Shown one piece after another: positions 6,423-9,527 of a stretch of 9,527 nt of DNA. The number at the start of each line of letters is the position of its first letter. Position 1 is the first letter of the stretch. The DNA is taken from assembly GCA_913055135.1 (NCBI GenBank), contig CAJXJV010000036.1:1-9527 (forward strand), given 5' to 3'. The position numbers and the translations under genes were made by a program. Under the pieces are notes generated by a model, which saw only the letters and a program-made list of their open reading frames with translations, was not told the origin of the DNA and did not search any database. The DNA comes from an uncultured Desulfurobacterium sp. GTDB taxonomy: Bacteria > Aquificota > Aquificia > Desulfurobacteriales > Desulfurobacteriaceae.

Positions 6423-7613
6423 ATGCTGAGGCTGTTTCTGAAAGATCTTCTATCTTCTTTAATCTACAATAAGCTAAGAACACTTTTTGCACTTCTGGGA
6501 ATTGTTTTTGGTGTTTCTTCTGTTGTTCTAATCGTTTCTGCCATTGAAGGGAGTAACCTCCAGGCAAACAAGATTATAAAAAAATTGGGACCCGATTCCG
6601 TTTTTATCATTTCGGGTGCTATCGGGAAAGGTCCCCGTGGAGTGACAAAAAACCTTGAGCTTTCAGATGTTAAAGAAATCTCAAGACTGGAAGGTATTTT
6701 TGCCCTCACTTATGGAGTTGTAAAGCCTATGATGATTTCGAATATCCGGATGCCCAAGTTCTCCGCTGTTTTTGGAGTTGGGGAGGACTGGCTTCTTTCC
6801 TGGGATTACAGGATTGAAATTGGTAGAGGTTTTACTAAGGACGACTTTAGAAATCTCAGGAAGGTTGCGGTTGTAGGACACGACGTCAGCGATTTTTTCT
6901 ATCCTGGACAGAATCCGATAGGAAAGATCATTCTGATCGGAAAAACACCGTTCAAGATAATTGGTGTTTATAAAAAGAAAGGAAAAACTCCCAACGGACA
7001 CAACCTTGATAACAGGGTTTTCATTCCTTACAGAGTCTTTGATAAGGTGGTGGAGAAAACATTTAACAGGGTGTCTGTTATTAGATTCAGGGTTCTCGAC
7101 CTTTCTCAATATGATGAAATAGTTAAAGAGACAAGAGAAATCTTGTTGAAAAACCACAAGCCAGATGAATTCACAATAATAACTCCTGTTGTTGTTAAGA
7201 AGTTTCTCTCAATGCTCTCTGCAAGCTTTGCTCTCTTCTTAGGAATAGCTTCAACCACAGCACTTGTTGTTGGTGGATTTGTCCTTTCATCCATCTTCTA
7301 CATTAACGTTCACGTAAGACAGTGGGAGATTGGTTTGAGAAGGGCAGTAGGAGCAACTAAGAAAGCAGTACTTGTTAGAATTCTCCTTGAAAGCCTTGTT
7401 ATATCAGTGTTTGCGGTAGTTTTGGGAAGCCTTATCGGTTATGGAGCTGTTCACTACATACTACCACTTCTTAACGTTCCAGAAGTCTATCCAGTAAAAG
7501 CTTTTGTTGTTGCAACCATTTTCTCAGTCTTTGTGGGACTTCTTGCAGCTTACTTCCCAGCCAGAAAGGCTTCTCTTTTGGAGCCTGTTAAAGCTTTGAG
7601 AACAAAGGTGTAA
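6423..7613 (+). CDS. MacB/FtsX-type ABC permease, subunit 1
   Basis: This 396-aa protein has the four-helix FtsX layout: TM1 about 20-40 (ending VVLIVSAIEG), a MacB-type periplasmic domain (about 45-260), then TM2 about 266-296, TM3 about 321-346 and TM4 about 360-380. The conserved coupling segment EIGLRRAVGATKKAV (302-316) follows TM2 and contacts the ATPase. The C-terminal motif PARKASLLEPVKALR is the family ending. MacB-class permeases do not carry substrate through the membrane directly but transmit ATPase motion to the periplasm to push substrates into the adaptor-TolC conduit. The start has only a weak GAG upstream, so translation is probably coupled to the ATPase gene 2 nt before. It likely pairs with the next gene's product as a heterodimer. 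Confidence 0.93.
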   Translation: MLRLFLKDLLSSLIYNKLRTLFALLGIVFGVSSVVLIVSAIEGSNLQANKIIKKLGPDSVFIISGAIGKGPRGVTKNLELSDVKEISRLEGIFALTYGVVKPMMISNIRMPKFSAVFGVGEDWLLSWDYRIEIGRGFTKDDFRNLRKVAVVGHDVSDFFYPGQNPIGKIILIGKTPFKIIGVYKKKGKTPNGHNLDNRVFIPYRVFDKVVEKTFNRVSVIRFRVLDLSQYDEIVKETREILLKNHKPDEFTIITPVVVKKFLSMLSASFALFLGIASTTALVVGGFVLSSIFYINVHVRQWEIGLRRAVGATKKAVLVRILLESLVISVFAVVLGSLIGYGAVHYILPLLNVPEVYPVKAFVVATIFSVFVGLLAAYFPARKASLLEPVKALRTKV

Positions 7614-7614
7614 G

Positions 7615-8379
7615 ATGGGTGCTGTTAAGTCTCTTGTTTCTTACTTTAAAGAGAACAAAAAGAGAATGCTACTTTCAATTATAGGTATAGCGATTGGTGT
7701 CTTTTCCCTTACCCTTATGATGGGTATTACAGGGGCTATGAAACGGCAGGTTTTAAAGGCTCTTGGAACTCTTGGTTCTAACGTTATAGTTGTAATTCCA
7801 GGAGAGGTGAAAAACCTTGGAGGAAGGACAATACAGCTCTCTTTCTATCCAACTTTAACTTTGAAAGATGCTAAAGCTATTTCCGAAAAGTGTCCTTCTG
7901 TTAGAGAGGTTTCTCCCTATAAACAGGTAAATCCAAATGTTCACTACGGTGGAAAATCAATAAAGGCAGACGTTTTTGGAGTAACTCCCGAATATGAAGA
8001 GATTGCAGATTACCATCCCGTATGTGGTAGATTTTTAACAAAAGATGATGTGGAAGGAATCTTGCAAACTGCTGTTATAGGAATGGATGTGGCGGAAGAG
8101 CTCTACGGTGAGACCTGTCCGGTTGGAAAAACGATCTATCTTTTTAATGCTCCCTACAGAATTGTTGGAGTTATGGAGAAAAGGGGAACAGACCTGAGTG
8201 GAGAGAATCTTGATGAAAGAGTTTACATTCCGATAACCTCTGCTACTAAGAGGATTTCAAACGTTGATTACGTTGATGGAATCTATATTCTTCCTGTTTC
8301 TCCTAATCTTATTCCTGAAACGATAAAGAAGTTAAAGAACTTCTGCTCAAAAGACATGGAAAAAAAGATTTCACAATAA
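7615..8379 (+). CDS. MacB/FtsX-type ABC permease, subunit 2: N-terminal part in the 0 frame
   Basis: This 254-aa reading frame begins 1 nt after the upstream stop, with AAAGG about 6 nt before the ATG. It has TM1 (about 17-40) and the MacB-type periplasmic domain but stops at TAA 8377-8379, before the three C-terminal membrane helices. The rest of the protein continues in the -1 frame. Changing frame at the A-run 8360-8366 gives 251 + 147 = 398 residues, nearly the same as the 396-aa subunit 1, and the junction MEKKDFTISRYED aligns with subunit 1 KPDEFTIITP. Four cysteines (93, 137, 168, 244) lie in the periplasmic part, unlike in subunit 1. The product may be a functional frameshifted gene, a decayed gene, or a homopolymer sequencing error. 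The 0-frame product alone would be a single-pass membrane protein without a coupling helix. Confidence 0.85.
   Translation: MGAVKSLVSYFKENKKRMLLSIIGIAIGVFSLTLMMGITGAMKRQVLKALGTLGSNVIVVIPGEVKNLGGRTIQLSFYPTLTLKDAKAISEKCPSVREVSPYKQVNPNVHYGGKSIKADVFGVTPEYEEIADYHPVCGRFLTKDDVEGILQTAVIGMDVAEELYGETCPVGKTIYLFNAPYRIVGVMEKRGTDLSGENLDERVYIPITSATKRISNVDYVDGIYILPVSPNLIPETIKKLKNFCSKDMEKKISQ
8361..8367 (+). other. Candidate -1 slippery heptamer A_AAA_AAG
   Basis: In the 0 frame of permease 2 the codons are GAA AAA AAG, giving exactly A_AAA_AAG, the heptamer used for -1 frameshifting in E. coli dnaX. It sits in a run of seven A (8360-8366) that could also cause polymerase slippage. A perfect 7-bp hairpin, AGAAGTT (8327-8333), loop AAAG, AACTTCT (8338-8344), lies 16 nt before the run. 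No clear downstream stem-loop or upstream Shine-Dalgarno-like stimulator is seen. Confidence 0.5.
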
Positions 8380-8810
8380 GTAGATATGAAGATATAGCAA
8401 ATACAAAGAAGCAGGCAATGGAGATATTTTCAAAGCTATCAATAATCGTTGCGGTCATAGCGTTCAGCGTTGGAGCTCTTGGAATATTGGCTGTCATGAC
8501 GCTCTCTGTTTATGAAAGGTTGATTGAGATTGGAATCAGAAGAGCCTTTGGCGCTACAAGGTTTGACATTTTCAAACAGTTTCTCGTTGAATCGACTGTT
8601 TTGTCTCTTACAGGAGCTATATCCGGGATAGTTATTGCCATTTTGATCGTTGTTTTGATATCAAAAATGGCAGGATGGGTAGTCTATGTACCTGTTAAAG
8701 GAGCAATGATCTCTTCTGTTCTTTCTGTTTTGATAGGCTTAATTTCAGGTATCTATCCAGCTCTGCGAGCAACTTCTTTTGATCCTAAGGAGATTTTGAA
8801 AGATTCTTAG
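8361..8810 (+). CDS. MacB/FtsX-type ABC permease, subunit 2: C-terminal part in the -1 frame
   Basis: This frame carries the FtsX C-terminal domain missing from the 7615-8379 frame: DFTISRYED, then TM2 (starting near SIIVAVIAFSVGALGILAV), coupling segment EIGIRRAFGATRFDIF, TM3 (VLSLTGAISGIVIAILIVV) and TM4 (ISSVLSVLIGLISGIYPAL), ending with PALRATSFDPKEIL, the same ending pattern as subunit 1. An ATG at 8418 could be called as a start. It has no good ribosome site, and the conserved residues upstream of it (DFTISRYEDIANTKK) show that the homologous frame begins at the A-run. The sequence looks selected: no further stops, intact motifs. I read it as the second half of one gene rather than a separate one. 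The TAG at 8808-8810 overlaps the stop of the opposing methyltransferase gene. Confidence 0.82.
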   Translation, partial: KKDFTISRYEDIANTKKQAMEIFSKLSIIVAVIAFSVGALGILAVMTLSVYERLIEIGIRRAFGATRFDIFKQFLVESTVLSLTGAISGIVIAILIVVLISKMAGWVVYVPVKGAMISSVLSVLIGLISGIYPALRATSFDPKEILKDS

Positions 8811-9439
8811 AGCATTTTACATCTACTGTTTTCTGCATATTTATATACCTCTGTTATCCACACGATTTCCCGTTTTTCAATAGCTGAATCATCGGTTAAG
8901 AGTTCATTTATCTTTTTAAATCCTTCTAATTCAAATGCTTTTAAAACTTCAGTAGGTTTTATAGTTTCAAAGAAACGTTCTTCTTCCGAACGAGGAGTTA
9001 GACTATAGCTTAAAATTACCACTCCTTCTTTTTTTAAATAATTGATAAGGCTCCTTGCTACTTTTCGGTAATACTTTTTAGGAATATGCATTAACACTGC
9101 AATTGAAATGATTGCATCAAAAAAATTGAGAAAGCTGGAAGGAAGATTCAAATCAGGAAGGAAAGAATGAAAAAAGCGGTCGGATATTTGGGGAAACCGC
9201 TCCCGCGCTAACTTTACAAACTCGATTGCTCCATCTACTCCCCAAACTTGATATCCCTTTTCCATTAAAAATCTTAACTCCCGGCCGGAACCAAATCCTA
9301 TTTCTAAAACTCTTCCCCCTTTTGGTAAATGTTCCAATAAAAACTTCTGTACTTCCTCCATTTGAGCTTTATCATACTTCTCGATTAACTCGCTTGCTTT
9401 TCGATTATAATATTCTAAAGTTCTCTTGACTTCCTTCAA
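8807..9439 (-). CDS. Class I SAM-dependent methyltransferase, substrate unknown
   Basis: This 210-aa protein has a Rossmann-type methyltransferase fold: motif I VLEIGFGSGRE (44-54) for SAM binding, the acidic residue D69 after beta-2 (GVDG), motif IV FDAIISIAVLMHIP (107-120), and a post-motif strand GVVILSYSL (139-147). The N-terminal residues YYNRKASELIEKYDKA fit the lid helix of small-molecule or ubiquinone-type methyltransferases, but no residues reveal the substrate. The start is TTG 9439 with a strong AGGGAGGA just upstream (9450-9443). No ATG upstream fits better. It converges on the efflux operon with stop codons sharing bases (TTAG, 8807-8810). Its function is probably unrelated to the pump. 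Confidence 0.88.
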   Translation of the reverse strand: MKEVKRTLEYYNRKASELIEKYDKAQMEEVQKFLLEHLPKGGRVLEIGFGSGRELRFLMEKGYQVWGVDGAIEFVKLARERFPQISDRFFHSFLPDLNLPSSFLNFFDAIISIAVLMHIPKKYYRKVARSLINYLKKEGVVILSYSLTPRSEEERFFETIKPTEVLKAFELEGFKKINELLTDDSAIEKREIVWITEVYKYAENSRCKML

Positions 9440-9442
9440 AAA

Positions 9443-9450
9443 TCCTCCCT
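9443..9450 (-). promoter_or_regulatory. Ribosome binding site deciding a TTG start
   Basis: On the minus strand AGGGAGGA lies a few bases before the TTG at 9439 and decides that rare start for the methyltransferase. It is the best anti-Shine-Dalgarno match of any gene in the window. Confidence 0.7.
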
Positions 9451-9527
9451 TCTATAATGAATTCCTTTTCCGCTATCTGTCAAAAGGAGCCAAGCCAGAG
9501 GCTGAAGCGTTGAAGGCAGCTAACCCA
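9451..9527. other. Unassigned right-edge segment
   Basis: A TATAAT (9453-9458) sits on the plus strand, but the nearest TTGACT is 21 nt upstream, too far for a good promoter. From about 9471 the plus strand reads in one frame as RYLSKGAKPEAEALKAANP, which looks protein-like. On the minus strand another frame ends at TAG (9475-9473), compatible with a gene upstream of the methyltransferase. The segment is too short to decide. Confidence 0.3.

Noticed and set aside
6681..7157. 158-aa minus-strand frame inside permease 1
   Set aside because: It lies opposite a well-conserved permease gene, has no recognisable motif, and fits a chance open frame.
8418..8810. Independent 130-aa gene starting at ATG 8418
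   Set aside because: No ribosome site, and homologous residues continue upstream in the same frame to the A-run at 8360, so it is the tail of the second permease.
9426..9458. Plus-strand promoter TTGACT...TATAAT
   Set aside because: The 21-nt spacer is outside the usual 16-18 range, and the segment overlaps the methyltransferase start and ribosome site.

Overview
The window reads as a chromosomal segment of a thermophilic or deep-branching Gram-negative bacterium. The proteins are rich in Lys and Glu, Arg is mostly AGA/AGG, base composition is AT-leaning, genes are packed with 1-4 nt junctions, and there is a complete outer-membrane efflux operon. An Aquificota-type organism such as the Desulfurobacterium/Thermovibrio group fits, but this is an inference from style and not an identification.

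Layout: (1) 3-1985, the 3' part of mutS2, rightward and open at the left edge. (2) 2035-2853, a complete Xer-type tyrosine recombinase, leftward, converging on mutS2. Two near-palindromic 24-bp sites flank it, one overlapping its stop codon and one covering its promoter and Shine-Dalgarno region. (3) 2882-3233, a 350-bp non-coding interval with a 17-bp inverted repeat, a perfect 12-bp hairpin, a short direct repeat, a second small hairpin and a GT-rich repeat phased at about 10 bp. (4) 3234-8810, a rightward five-gene operon: TolC-like outer-membrane factor, MacA-like adaptor, a stand-alone MacB/LolD-type ATPase, and two different FtsX-type permeases. The second permease is split by a frame change at A_AAA_AAG. 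(5) 8807-9439, a leftward SAM-dependent methyltransferase whose stop codon overlaps that of the second permease. (6) The last 88 bases hold the methyltransferase leader and a short end fragment that cannot be assigned.

How the genes work together: the five-gene operon would build a tripartite pump. The ATPase and a permease heterodimer sit in the inner membrane, the adaptor bridges the periplasm, and the TolC-like channel crosses the outer membrane. It differs from enterobacterial MacAB-TolC in having the ATPase and permease on separate chains and two permeases instead of one, as in LolCDE.

The two places most worth attention are the recombinase with its dif-like flanking sites, possibly a self-contained single-Xer/dif system, and the second permease, where a -1 shift on a classic slippery heptamer restores a 398-aa protein matching its 396-aa neighbour.
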